The notes beneath the pieces are model-generated. The model did not search any database, was not told where the DNA came from, and saw only the letters and a list, made by a program, of their open reading frames with translations. From NCBI GenBank assembly GCA_038320345.1, contig JBBQED010000004.1, positions 248,001 to 312,000 of the forward strand: a DNA stretch of 64,000 nt, given 5' to 3'. This DNA comes from JBBQED01 sp038320345. GTDB lineage: Bacteria; Bacteroidota; Bacteroidia; AKYH767-A; OLB10. Of the stretch, positions 42,382 to 51,294 are shown in pieces. Each line of letters opens with the position of its first letter. The stretch's first letter is position 1. Both the position numbers and the translations under genes were made by a program.

Positions 42382-44484
42382 TTATTGAATAACGATTTTT
42401 TTAGTAACTGTTTTCTCTCCGAAAATCAAGCGCACCAAGTACACTCCACTTTCCAGATTATTTTCCATTGTATATTGATGGTCACCAGCAGGAAGGTCAT
42501 CACTAAAAGTGCTAATCAATCTTCCTGAAACATCTTGTACTTCTATTTTCACATTTCCTGCAGCTGCAGTTGTGAAATTCATATAACTTAACGAAGTACT
42601 TGGATTAGGATAGATATTCACGGAAGCATATTCAGCATTGATGTCATCTACTCCGGTAATTGTTCCGTTGATGTTTATATTATCAATGTAAATATTATTA
42701 CCCGAATCATGGGTGAATTCAAATTTGAAACGAACATTCGGTTGCGTAGATACAGTAACAGGAGCTAGATTCACGGGAATATTTACCCATTGAGATGCTG
42801 TTGGCACAAAATTAATCGTCACTGGATTAGCTGTTGTTGCAAGAGCAGTTCCTGTTTTAGTTAATCGTACAGTCCATGTTTTACCGCAGTTCGTAGAATA
42901 ATAAACGGTTAGTTTATCAGTATTGGTAGATGTTGCACTAGTGATTGCATAGGCTACATCAAAAGTCATTTGTGTTCCGGTAACATTACTAAGATTAAAT
43001 GCTGGCATCAGGAATTCATCAGGACCTTTATCATTATTCGAAAAGTTATTGATGAATATAGAACGAGCTCCGGAGGCAGCAGCAACAGTTGTTAATCCCC
43101 ATGTACTTCCTCCGTTAGCATTATAAACTGACCAATCAGCAAAAGGAAAATTTCCATTTTCAAAGCCTTCTGAAAAAGGTGAGAATGCCCCCACGGTAGT
43201 AGTAGTAACTGTTACCATTCCTGTAATCGTTTTCGTATCCGATCCGGAAGCATTCGTGACTGTTAATGAAACATCATAAGTTCCGGCTGTTGCATACAAG
43301 ATAGTAGGAATTGCAGAAGTATCGCTTGATGGTGTTCCACCAGGGAAACTCCAAACACGTGATGCACCAATTCCACCCCAAGAAAGATCTTTAAAAGTAA
43401 GACTTCCACCTTCGCAAACATTTAATGGACGAGGAATGAAATCTGCAATAGGACTACACAGGACCGCTGGTGTTCCATCGGTTCCGGTAGCTAAAAGATT
43501 TGAAGCAGTATATAAATTATTTCTACCTGAAACGGGAGAACTCAAAGCTGCATCCATTCGTTGTGATTGACCCACTGTAAAAATATTTTGACAATCTCCA
43601 TTGGTATAATCCATATAGTTCGGATACATAATACCGTTAGGAGGACCAGTACAACCATCCGTTAAAGGAAAAGTAGGACAGATACTTAATGTCCAGTCCG
43701 CTTGATTAGGAGTATCATTTACAAAATCAGTTCCTGAACAAAGTCCTGCATCATCTCCCCAGATATGACGTAAGTTTAACCAGTGACCAATTTCATGCGT
43801 AGCTGTACGTCCTGCTCCACCAGAACTTGTTGCTGTTCCTATACTTCCAAAGAAATCATGTTTAATAACCACTCCATCTGTTGCAGCAGCGCCACCAGGG
43901 AATTGAGCAAAGCCAATTACAGAACCAGGGCCACCATTTGTATTGGCAATAGAATTTACAATCCAGAGATTTAAATATTTATTGCTCGGCCAGTAAATCA
44001 AACCTTTTACATTATTCCGTGCATTGTAAGTGAGTGGTGAATAAACGCGGTTAATTCCAGTGGTACAATTTCCATTCTCATCCAATTGCGCTAAACGAAA
44101 TTCAATTTGACAATCTGCGCCAATGGCAGCAAATGCGGCAGGTGTATTTGCAGCATCCGCATTCAATCTACGAAAATCTTTATTGAGTGAATCGATTTGA
44201 TCCTGAACCTGTGCATCCGAAATATTTTCCGGTCCACCATAATGAATGATATGAACCACTACAGGAATAATCCGAACAACGCTAGAGGAGCGGTTATTGG
44301 TATTCTGCACATTTTGCACATACTGCTCCGTAAATTTTTCGAGAGCTTCTCTGTTTTGCAAAACAGAAGCATCTTTTGCTACAGCTTCACGAAACATAAT
44401 TTCCGTCAGGCATTTCTCTTGAGCTTGCGCTGACTGGATAAATCCCGTGAGGCATATAATGGCAACGATAAATAATTTTCTCAT
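42382..44484 (-). CDS. Secreted M43 metalloprotease with PKD domain and T9SS type A tail (paralogue)
   Basis: A 700-residue protein with the same plan as its neighbour: signal peptide (ending QSAQA), prodomain, M43 domain with HEIGHWLNLRHIWG beginning at His230, Met-turn NYMDYT, PKD (RVWSFPGGTPSSDT), a jelly-roll region and a sorting tail (IYPNPSTSL, ESGVYLVRL). Identical segments such as IYIDNINI-type strands show recent common ancestry. The ATG at 44484 gives a clean signal peptide; the one at 44529 adds fifteen polar residues. Paralogues in tandem often diverge in specificity. A DUF349 gene precedes it, with its own terminator between. Confidence 0.9.
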   Translation of the reverse strand: MRKLFIVAIICLTGFIQSAQAQEKCLTEIMFREAVAKDASVLQNREALEKFTEQYVQNVQNTNNRSSSVVRIIPVVVHIIHYGGPENISDAQVQDQIDSLNKDFRRLNADAANTPAAFAAIGADCQIEFRLAQLDENGNCTTGINRVYSPLTYNARNNVKGLIYWPSNKYLNLWIVNSIANTNGGPGSVIGFAQFPGGAAATDGVVIKHDFFGSIGTATSSGGAGRTATHEIGHWLNLRHIWGDDAGLCSGTDFVNDTPNQADWTLSICPTFPLTDGCTGPPNGIMYPNYMDYTNGDCQNIFTVGQSQRMDAALSSPVSGRNNLYTASNLLATGTDGTPAVLCSPIADFIPRPLNVCEGGSLTFKDLSWGGIGASRVWSFPGGTPSSDTSAIPTILYATAGTYDVSLTVTNASGSDTKTITGMVTVTTTTVGAFSPFSEGFENGNFPFADWSVYNANGGSTWGLTTVAAASGARSIFINNFSNNDKGPDEFLMPAFNLSNVTGTQMTFDVAYAITSATSTNTDKLTVYYSTNCGKTWTVRLTKTGTALATTANPVTINFVPTASQWVNIPVNLAPVTVSTQPNVRFKFEFTHDSGNNIYIDNININGTITGVDDINAEYASVNIYPNPSTSLSYMNFTTAAAGNVKIEVQDVSGRLISTFSDDLPAGDHQYTMENNLESGVYLVRLIFGEKTVTKKIVIQ

Positions 44485-44561
44485 AGTAGTGTTCAATGTA
44501 TAGATTGGAGGGGATTGATTTGGGAGCACTAAATTAGTAATTAAGGTCTTACAAATAATAG

Positions 44562-44590
44562 AAAAAGCCTCCTGAACTTTTTCAGGAGGC
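44562..44590 (-). terminator. Rho-independent terminator after the DUF349 gene
   Basis: GCCTCCTGA (44567-44575) pairs with TCAGGAGGC (44582-44590); on the minus strand the stem is followed by a run of five Ts (the A-run at 44562-44566). It separates the DUF349 gene from the metalloprotease gene. Confidence 0.85.
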
Positions 44591-44627
44591 CGTATTTTTA
44601 CAAGTAATTTACATGATTATCCCAGAT

Positions 44628-46646
44628 CTACTGTGCATTCCTCAATTCTGTGAGTTTTAGCTTTAATTTATTGATCTCATCTTTAGCATCCTGAATTTTT
44701 TGCTCGTATTCCTGCTTCAATGCAGAGGCATTCTTCGATTTAGCAAAAAACCCTAGATTATTTTCCCACAATTGAACTTCACTATTCAGCTTTGTTACAA
44801 GGTGTTGAAGATTTCTTTGCTCATCATTTCCTGCTGCGGGAGCATGATCATGGTGCGCACGCTGAGGACGATCTCCCGATCTTCTTTCACGATGATCATT
44901 GCGTTCCGGACGATCTTGACGATCACCACCAGAGCGGAATGCCTGACGGTATTCCGGCTTCGACTTTAAAGCATCGAAATGTACTTGAATTGCAGTACGG
45001 AACCGACCTTGAATATCATCCTTATTAGCAAGTGGCACTAGACCAATCTCAGTGAAATTTCGCTGGAAGGCTTTCAGTTGTTCTATAGCTTCACTAGGTT
45101 CTGTAGGCATAACAAACTGTTCTACAGTAGTGATCAGTTCATTTTTCTTAATCAGATTTGCATCCTGATGCTGATCTTGATCGGCGAAATGAGCGGTTTT
45201 ACGATTGAAAAATGCATCACAAGCTTCTTTGAAACGCTGCCAGATTTTTTCATTACGATCACCTGCAGGTCCAATCTTTTTCCACTCTTGTTGTAAACGA
45301 ATTAACTCATTCGCAGTAGCTTTCCAGTCACTACTTTCTTTGAGTGCTTCAGCCTGAATGCAAAGCTCAGTTTTCTGTTGGAGATTAGCAGCATATTCTT
45401 GCTTCTTCTTTTTATAGAAAAGATCTTTATTGCGGAAAAACTGATCACAAGTAGCTTTGAATCGCTGCCAGATCGTATCATTATGTTCTTTTCCAGCAGG
45501 ACCTATCTTACGCCATTCCGATTGTAATTCAAGAAGTTGCTTTAACCCTTCTTGCCATTGCGGATGCTTTTCATAAACTTCTTTCAACAATGCATCTGCC
45601 TTTTCTGCTAGCGCTGATTTTGCGGTAAAATTGGCTTCAAACTGTTGTTTCATGGAATCTAAATAACCTCTTTTGTTATCATAGATTTTATCTACTGCCG
45701 CTTTAAAACGAATCCAGATTTCGGTTCGTTTTTCTCGAGGGACAGCACCCATTTCTCTCCATTTATGCTGTAACGTCTGAATTTCCTGTAAGGCTTTATT
45801 TAAGGAAGGCTCCAGCATCAATTCTTCAGCACGCTCACAAAGCTGGATTTTCATCTCCAGATTCTTTTTCATCTCCAGATCTTGCAGTTCGCGGTTGATC
45901 TTGATGAACTCATAAAAACGATCGCTGTATAATTTATAAGTCATCCACAGATCATTCACATTCTGAGGAGGAACTGGACCAATACTTCTCCATTTTGCTT
46001 GGAGTTCATGAAACTCATTAAATGCCTTCGACATGTCTTCTTCTTGTTGAAGAATTGCCTTCATGGCCTGAAGAATTTCATTTTTTGCCTTCAGATTCTC
46101 CTGTCGAAGTTTCTCTTGCCCGAGGACAAATTCAGAACGTCGCTTTTGAAATATTTTATGTGCATCGAAAAAGCTTTCTTCGAGTGCGTCTTTATAATCG
46201 AAATCTTCGCGCAAACCTCCTGTTTCCAAGTATGCTGCTAATGCTGTTTCTCGTTCAGCATTGATAATCAATTGAAAAGCTTCTTTAGCAGCGCCAGCAC
46301 CGTTTTTCACAGTATTTACATCATTGGCCTTGCTAAAAGCTTCCATTTTCTCAAGCAGTTCTTCTTTTCCCATGTGAGCGAAATTCTCAATGGGTTCTGC
46401 TTCAATTTCTTCATGATGAACTTCCATCTCACTGAGAACTTTAATTTCTTCATCATGAGGAGCTTCAACCGCTTCAGAAGCAGCTGGTTCAGTCATGGTT
46501 GCTGCTGATTTTACTTCAGCTACCGGCGGATTTTCCGCCACAGGACTGGATGCATGAACCTCCTCAATTGAGGCTTCAGCATTTACGATTTCAGGTTGTT
46601 CAGCCTTGTTTTCAGGCTGCTCAGGGGTCACAGAATTGCTTTCCAT
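44628..46646 (-). CDS. DUF349-repeat protein
   Basis: A 672-residue cytoplasmic protein. The first 130 residues are low-complexity and very acidic (EVHASSPVAEN, EVHHEEIEAE). The rest holds five DUF349 repeats, each with a W-R-x-I/M-G-x-V/A-P and F-x-x-x-x-D signature: WRSIGPVPPQ, WREMGAVPRE, WRKIGPAGKE, WKKIGPAGDR and FTEIGLVP. The C-terminus is a basic coiled coil (KLKLKLTELRNA). DUF349 proteins are long helical proteins, broadly conserved and linked to growth-rate or cell-division phenotypes without a known activity. Start ATG at 46646; the upstream ATG at 46694 gives an extra 16 residues. Confidence 0.88.
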   Translation of the reverse strand: MESNSVTPEQPENKAEQPEIVNAEASIEEVHASSPVAENPPVAEVKSAATMTEPAASEAVEAPHDEEIKVLSEMEVHHEEIEAEPIENFAHMGKEELLEKMEAFSKANDVNTVKNGAGAAKEAFQLIINAERETALAAYLETGGLREDFDYKDALEESFFDAHKIFQKRRSEFVLGQEKLRQENLKAKNEILQAMKAILQQEEDMSKAFNEFHELQAKWRSIGPVPPQNVNDLWMTYKLYSDRFYEFIKINRELQDLEMKKNLEMKIQLCERAEELMLEPSLNKALQEIQTLQHKWREMGAVPREKRTEIWIRFKAAVDKIYDNKRGYLDSMKQQFEANFTAKSALAEKADALLKEVYEKHPQWQEGLKQLLELQSEWRKIGPAGKEHNDTIWQRFKATCDQFFRNKDLFYKKKKQEYAANLQQKTELCIQAEALKESSDWKATANELIRLQQEWKKIGPAGDRNEKIWQRFKEACDAFFNRKTAHFADQDQHQDANLIKKNELITTVEQFVMPTEPSEAIEQLKAFQRNFTEIGLVPLANKDDIQGRFRTAIQVHFDALKSKPEYRQAFRSGGDRQDRPERNDHRERRSGDRPQRAHHDHAPAAGNDEQRNLQHLVTKLNSEVQLWENNLGFFAKSKNASALKQEYEQKIQDAKDEINKLKLKLTELRNAQ

Positions 46647-46776
46647 TTTTGACAGTGAAGGGTTAGAAAACCGGAGTACCGGTTCCATATACATTTACAG
46701 ATTATATCGTTTTGATTTTTAAATCTCAGCAGTGGATAAAAAAGGCTCCCCGCTAAATGATCGGACAGCCAAAGAA

Positions 46777-46807
46777 CAAATGTAAGGCAAAAAGAACCTG
46801 AACGCAA
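46777..46807 (-). promoter_or_regulatory. Bacteroidota promoter for the DUF349 gene
   Basis: On the minus strand a TTG at 46807-46805 is followed after 20 bases by TACATTTG (46784-46777), matching the TTG-N(about 19)-TAnnTTTG arrangement. The predicted start of transcription lies about 120 bases before the DUF349 ATG at 46646. Confidence 0.6.
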
Positions 46808-47508
46808 GTACATTTAAAACAAGGAATCGTTAATTTATTACCGTTCTAAATAAAATTTGTGCCCACCCCTGAACATTATTCTTTATGCTTATCAGAAAAT
46901 CGTAAAAACAAGTGTGCATTTCAATAAAAAATTAAATGCAAATAATGAACAATGACTACGTAAAAGAAAAATTAAATTTTCGCTTAGTCCTTCCTTAAAA
47001 CAGATAATCTATCTAAACTGTATAAAAATAATCATACATAATTGATTCCTAAAATCGGACTTCCTAAAAATAGTAGATCCGATAAAACTTCTAATTTTTA
47101 ATAAATTTCAGTGGTGATTATAGTTGATAAGAATTTTTGTCAAAAAATTTAACAGTTAAAATCCTATTGATTTATCCCAAATAAAACATTCATCGCTTCA
47201 ATAAATTCACGGAAAGATTGCTAACACTTCCTTCCATTAAATTTAGCAATCATTACAAATAAGCATTAATAAAATTATCGTCAATCCATTCCTTGTGCCC
47301 TTTTCAAATTAATTCTTCAAATATTGTAGAGGCAAATTTTTTTGAGGTGCTTAAACAGAATGATTGTAGTAATCGAATCGTTGTTGTTCACACCAAAAAC
47401 ACATATTTCCCGTTAAATCCCTGTTAATCCAGCCATACTTCCTTCTTCCTACCTTGTTCTGACCTATTTTCGCTAATAAATGATCCAACTCATTTGACTA
47501 TCCAGTTT
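46808..47508. other. Long AT-rich divergent intergenic region
   Basis: About 700 bases between the DUF349 promoter and a rightward hypothetical gene. It is very AT-rich with no open reading frame, hairpin or RNA signature that I can support. TATTTTCG at 47465-47472, one base off TAnnTTTG, may be the rightward promoter. A non-coding RNA cannot be excluded. Confidence 0.4.
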
Positions 47509-48255
47509 ATGATTTTCTACAAGAGCTTCCACCATCTAAAATCAGGACTTTTATTAAGTCTTTTGTTGAGTATAGTGACTCAAGCGGGAATAGCTCAAGA
47601 CCATGAAACCTTTATAATCAAAGGCAAAGTGTATGATAGTCAGGATCGATATGCACCGCTACAGAATCTGATGGTAGTCAATATGAGAACTCAACAAGGT
47701 GTTTTTGGTTTCGATGGAACTACTTTCGAAATTAATGCCCTACATACCGACAGCATTGTGATCATAGCAACCGGCTATTCGATTACTAAAATTTGTTTTC
47801 GTGATTCGTTACCCAAAAATATTTACAACATAGAAATCCCTCTTCGTAAAATTTCTATTGCATTGAAAGGTACTACCATCATGCAAAAACGTAGTCCTCA
47901 AACTATCGAAAACGAAATTAAAAAACTAGGCTATAATCCCGATGATTATAAATTACATGGAGTAGATGCGTGGCAAAGTCCAATCACTGCAATTTATCAA
48001 GAATTTAGTCGTCGGGAGAGGAGTAAACGCAAAGTTGCAGAGCTGGAAAATAATGATCGACGAAAAGCATTACTCCGTGAAATGCTTTATCAATATTCCC
48101 TCAGTAAACTTATAGAGATGGAGCCGGATGAGTATGATAATTTTATACAGTACATGAACCTAAATGATGTAATGCTTCAGTCGTTTTCTCAGTATGACCT
48201 AGCATTATATATCCGTGAACGATACTACAATTACAATGATCTAAGAAGAAGATAA
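47509..48255 (+). CDS. Exported hypothetical protein with CarboxypepD_reg-like domain
   Basis: A 248-residue protein with a signal peptide (HLKSGLLLSLLLSIVTQAGIAQ, about residues 8-30) and then FIIKGKVYDSQDRYAPLQNLMVVNM, the opening of a carboxypeptidase-regulatory-like beta-sandwich found at the N-terminus of many TonB receptors and cell-surface proteins. The C-terminal half is helical and basic (FSRRERSKRKVAELENNDRRKALLREMLYQY) and ends RERYYNYNDLRRR. No sorting tail is visible. Function unknown. The ATG at 47509 is preferred to the TTG at 47494. Confidence 0.68.
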   Translation: MIFYKSFHHLKSGLLLSLLLSIVTQAGIAQDHETFIIKGKVYDSQDRYAPLQNLMVVNMRTQQGVFGFDGTTFEINALHTDSIVIIATGYSITKICFRDSLPKNIYNIEIPLRKISIALKGTTIMQKRSPQTIENEIKKLGYNPDDYKLHGVDAWQSPITAIYQEFSRRERSKRKVAELENNDRRKALLREMLYQYSLSKLIEMEPDEYDNFIQYMNLNDVMLQSFSQYDLALYIRERYYNYNDLRRR

Positions 48256-48723
48256 ATCTTACTCGGAGCTATTTTAGAGGCTTTCAATAGCTACAGAAAT
48301 CTGGAATAGATTTACTCAGCATTTAGCAAACTTTTCGATAAATTTTTCTGTTTCGGTATTCTCAACTATCAAGGTGCTTTAGCTCTTCGTCACTTGCTTT
48401 TTTAATTGATCATCAGTTTCCATTTCAACAGCTCTGACCTGTCTACATTCTCTATTTTTTGATTTCTTGAGCACTTCTCCTTGAAGTATTTTTACATGGC
48501 AAACAAAAATCAGCTTGTAGTGCTTTAGACAACTAATTCACGTTACTCACCTTCCTACTTTTAACTTGAACACAAAAGGTCTGGTTTTTCCGGAATTCCC
48601 CACTACCACCCAGTAGTGGGGCTTTATTTTATCCGAGAATCAATAAGCTAATAGTAATTGTGAAATTCCAAATTCAGCTCAGTAGGAAAATAATTTTTAA
48701 AGGGATTCCAGGAAGTTGCTGTT
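48256..48723. other. Intergenic region (468 bases) between the exported hypothetical and the DUF3667 gene
   Basis: AT-rich spacer between two convergent genes. A perfect hairpin near its right end (48598-48621) may be a terminator. A leftward open frame of 52 codons at 48379-48537 has no start codon and is rejected as a gene. Nothing else stands out. Confidence 0.5.
48598..48631. terminator. GC-rich hairpin with T-rich tail
   Basis: CCCCACTAC (48598-48606) pairs with GTAGTGGGG (48613-48621), followed rightward by CTTTATTTTA. It lies far (343 bases) past the rightward gene and 103 bases past the end of the leftward DUF3667 gene, so it is most likely a terminator for one of the two or for an unannotated transcript. 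Confidence 0.55.
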
Positions 48724-49593
48724 TTACACATTCTGATAAGTAACGAAAAACAACAAACCTCGGTACAACCATATTAATCCATAAAAATTTAGTGAAATTA
48801 AAACTGCCAGTGCCAAACCATACCAATTAGCGGTTACATACACTCTCCGGAACATTCTGAATAAATACATTCCAACAATGATTGTAATAATTATAGAAAT
48901 AAAATTATCACTCATGATATATGCTCCTAGTTCTGGGAAAACTCTTTTTATGAGTGAAAATATAAGCACAAACAATGGAACTATCAACATCAATAGCAAC
49001 ATAAAAAAAGTCATAAAGTGAGTTGCGGTAATGATATGTTCAGTGAAATATCGTTTCTTATGAATAAAAAAAAACTGAAACAATAACGCATAAACAGGAA
49101 TAAAAACAATAATCAACGACTTGGAAAGTAGATTTGTTTTATGATCAAATGCTTCTTCATACGCTTCATAGGTAATTTTTTTCACTGCTAGCTGATGATC
49201 CACTTTAGCCTTGGCCCAATCCCTATAAAAATGATGCTGGCCGAGATGAATCTTTAACGGCGTGGTGAAAGTATTGAATCCAAACCCCGATGCAATCACC
49301 AGAAAATAAATTACGTTTACGATCAGGAAAAACTGTAGCGGCTTCATGTACGGCTGTCGTTTCCCGTGCAAAAAATCGACCGTCATTTCACCGGGCTTAA
49401 CTAAAACTGTCTTGAAGCTTCTAAAAAAACGAGTATCGAAATGCGTAAAGAGATCTAAGGCCTCTTCCAGAAAATGTGCTAATGATAAATCATGATGGCT
49501 GAATTTTTTTTCTCCGCATACACTGCAGTATTTCCCGCTTAATACCGCGGAACAATTCGGACAACGATCTATATCGCCATTAACTTCACTCAT
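48724..49593 (-). CDS. DUF3667-family membrane protein
   Basis: A 289-residue protein with an N-terminal zinc ribbon of two CxxC pairs (CPNC and CSVC at residues about 11-26), a segment HFDTRFFRSFKTVLVKPGEMTVDFLHGKRQPYMKPLQFF, the DUF3667 hallmark, then four to five TM segments. The family is common in Bacteroidota and of unknown function; a PYMKPLQ region before the first TM is conserved. The start lies immediately downstream of glyS on the same strand with a 1-base gap, so the two share a transcript. Confidence 0.88.
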   Translation of the reverse strand: MSEVNGDIDRCPNCSAVLSGKYCSVCGEKKFSHHDLSLAHFLEEALDLFTHFDTRFFRSFKTVLVKPGEMTVDFLHGKRQPYMKPLQFFLIVNVIYFLVIASGFGFNTFTTPLKIHLGQHHFYRDWAKAKVDHQLAVKKITYEAYEEAFDHKTNLLSKSLIIVFIPVYALLFQFFFIHKKRYFTEHIITATHFMTFFMLLLMLIVPLFVLIFSLIKRVFPELGAYIMSDNFISIIITIIVGMYLFRMFRRVYVTANWYGLALAVLISLNFYGLIWLYRGLLFFVTYQNV

Positions 49594-49594
49594 A

Positions 49595-51160
49595 CTACAT
49601 AAGCTTAGCTAACTGTTTACTGATGCTTACTTTTTTATCCACCATATCCGTGAGTTGATCAATACCAATCCTTTCTTGCTGCATAGTATCTCTATCGCGA
49701 AGAGTTACAGTTTGATCTTCGAGTGTTTGATGATCAATAGTAATACACAATGGAGTTCCAATGGCATCCATCCTCCGGTAACGCTTTCCTATTGAATCTT
49801 TCTCTTCATAGATACATTGATGATCGGTGCGTAGGAGATTCATAATATCTCTAGCTTTCTCAGGTAAACCATCCTTCTTAGTAAGTGGAAGAATTGCAAC
49901 CTTTGATGGTGCTAAAAATGGAGGAATCTGTAATACGACTCTGGAACTACCGTCTTCAAGTTGCTCTTCTTTATAGGACTCAGATAAAATCGCCAAAAAC
50001 AAACGATCTAATCCAATAGACGTTTCAACTACGTAAGGAATATAATTTTCATTATCCTCCGGATCAAAATACTGTAATTTCTTTCCTGAAAATTTCTCAT
50101 GACTAGATAAATCGAAATCAGTGCGCGAGTGAATTCCTTCTAGTTCTTTAAATCCAAATGGGAATTCAAATTCAATATCACAAGCTGCATTCGCATAATG
50201 TGCCAGCTTAAGATGATCATGGAAACGATAATGGCTAGCCGAAAACCCAAGACTATTATGCCAAGCCATGCGTTTGTTTTTCCACTTAGTATACCATTCC
50301 ATTTCTGTTCCCGGCTTCACAAAAAACTGCATCTCCATCTGTTCAAATTCACGCATACGAAAAATAAATTGTCGTGCAACGATTTCATTCCGAAATGCTT
50401 TTCCTGTTTGTGCAATCCCAAATGGGATTTTCATCCTTCCCGTCTTCTGAACATTCAGAAAATTTACAAAAATCCCCTGCGCAGTCTCCGGACGAAGATA
50501 AATTGTACTTGCTTCTTCACTCACCGATCCCAGCTGTGTACTAAACATCAAATTAAATTGCCGAACATCGGTCCAGTTGCGAGAACCACTCACTGGACAA
50601 ACTATTTCAAGATCCAGAATAATCTGTTTCACATCAGCAAGGTCATTTTCTTCCAACGCAGTTTTAAAACGAGAATTTATCTCCTCTACTTTCTTCAAAT
50701 TTTCAACTACACGTGGATTAGTTTGACGGAACATCGTTTCATCAAACGTCTCCCCAAAACGTTCACGCGCCTTAGCAACTTCCTTATCTACTTTTGCTTC
50801 GATCTTCGACACAAACTCTTCAATCAAAACATCAGCACGATATCGTTTCTTAGAATCTTTATTATCAATAAGTGGATCACTGAATGCATCTACGTGACCC
50901 GATGCTTTCCATGTTGTTGGATGCATAAAAATTGCTGAATCGATTCCTACAATATTTTCATTCAACTGCACCATCGATTTCCACCAGTAATCGCGTAGAT
51001 TCTTTTTTAACTCGGCACCCTGTTGACCGTAATCATAAACAGCGCTTAATCCATCATAGATTTCACTTGATTGAAATATAAATCCATATTCTTTTGAATG
51101 GGAGATGATTGCCTTAAACAGCTCTTCGCCGCTCAGCTTTTTTACTGTGGTTGTACTCAT
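49595..51160 (-). CDS. glyS: Glycyl-tRNA synthetase (class II, eukaryote-like alpha2 type)
   Basis: A 521-residue class II synthetase with motif-1-type regions, YDYGQQGAELKKNL, IYLRPETAQGIFVNF, RNEIVARQFIFRMREFEQME (motif 2 with the conserved Arg) and GLDRLFLAIL (motif 3). It is the homodimeric form; no separate alpha/beta genes are needed. I place the start at 51160 (MSTTTVKK) because a TATTTTTG promoter box lies 4 bases upstream and the upstream 24 residues are atypical. It is divergent from the cysteine desulfurase. The DUF3667 gene follows directly. Confidence 0.95.
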   Translation of the reverse strand: MSTTTVKKLSGEELFKAIISHSKEYGFIFQSSEIYDGLSAVYDYGQQGAELKKNLRDYWWKSMVQLNENIVGIDSAIFMHPTTWKASGHVDAFSDPLIDNKDSKKRYRADVLIEEFVSKIEAKVDKEVAKARERFGETFDETMFRQTNPRVVENLKKVEEINSRFKTALEENDLADVKQIILDLEIVCPVSGSRNWTDVRQFNLMFSTQLGSVSEEASTIYLRPETAQGIFVNFLNVQKTGRMKIPFGIAQTGKAFRNEIVARQFIFRMREFEQMEMQFFVKPGTEMEWYTKWKNKRMAWHNSLGFSASHYRFHDHLKLAHYANAACDIEFEFPFGFKELEGIHSRTDFDLSSHEKFSGKKLQYFDPEDNENYIPYVVETSIGLDRLFLAILSESYKEEQLEDGSSRVVLQIPPFLAPSKVAILPLTKKDGLPEKARDIMNLLRTDHQCIYEEKDSIGKRYRRMDAIGTPLCITIDHQTLEDQTVTLRDRDTMQQERIGIDQLTDMVDKKVSISKQLAKLM

Positions 51161-51164
51161 ATCG

Positions 51165-51172
51165 CAAAAATA
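51165..51172 (-). promoter_or_regulatory. -7 element (TATTTTTG) for glyS
   Basis: On the minus strand TATTTTTG lies 4 bases before the ATG at 51160, matching TAnnTTTG and implying a leaderless or nearly leaderless mRNA. No TTG is visible at -33. Confidence 0.45.
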
Positions 51173-51282
51173 ACAATTCAATTGGGGAATCTGTTCCCTA
51201 TTTCTATCTGGATGAAGTAAATTCTGCCTCAATGATTAGAACGATCCTTCCCAGCACGGAATCGCTTAGCACTTAAACATAT

Positions 51283-51290
51283 TAACTTTG
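51283..51290 (+). promoter_or_regulatory. -7 element (TAACTTTG) for the cysteine desulfurase gene
   Basis: TAACTTTG lies 4 bases before the ATG at 51295, matching TAnnTTTG. Again the mRNA would be leaderless. The divergent glyS promoter lies about 110 bases away, so the two could be separately controlled. Confidence 0.45.
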
Positions 51291-51294
51291 TAAA

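Noticed and set aside
46808..47508. Possible non-coding RNA in the long AT-rich spacer
   Set aside because: No stable hairpins, no promoter-terminator pair and no conserved motif visible by eye.
48379..48537. Leftward 52-codon open frame with coding-like composition in the spacer at 48.4 kb
   Set aside because: It has no start codon, begins just after a stop, and a second frame in the same stretch is also open, so chance or old debris is as likely as a gene.
50198..50938. Long open frame antisense to glyS
   Set aside because: It lies fully inside glyS on the other strand, is rich in Lys, Phe and His as expected for antisense of this AT-rich gene, and has no recognisable domain.
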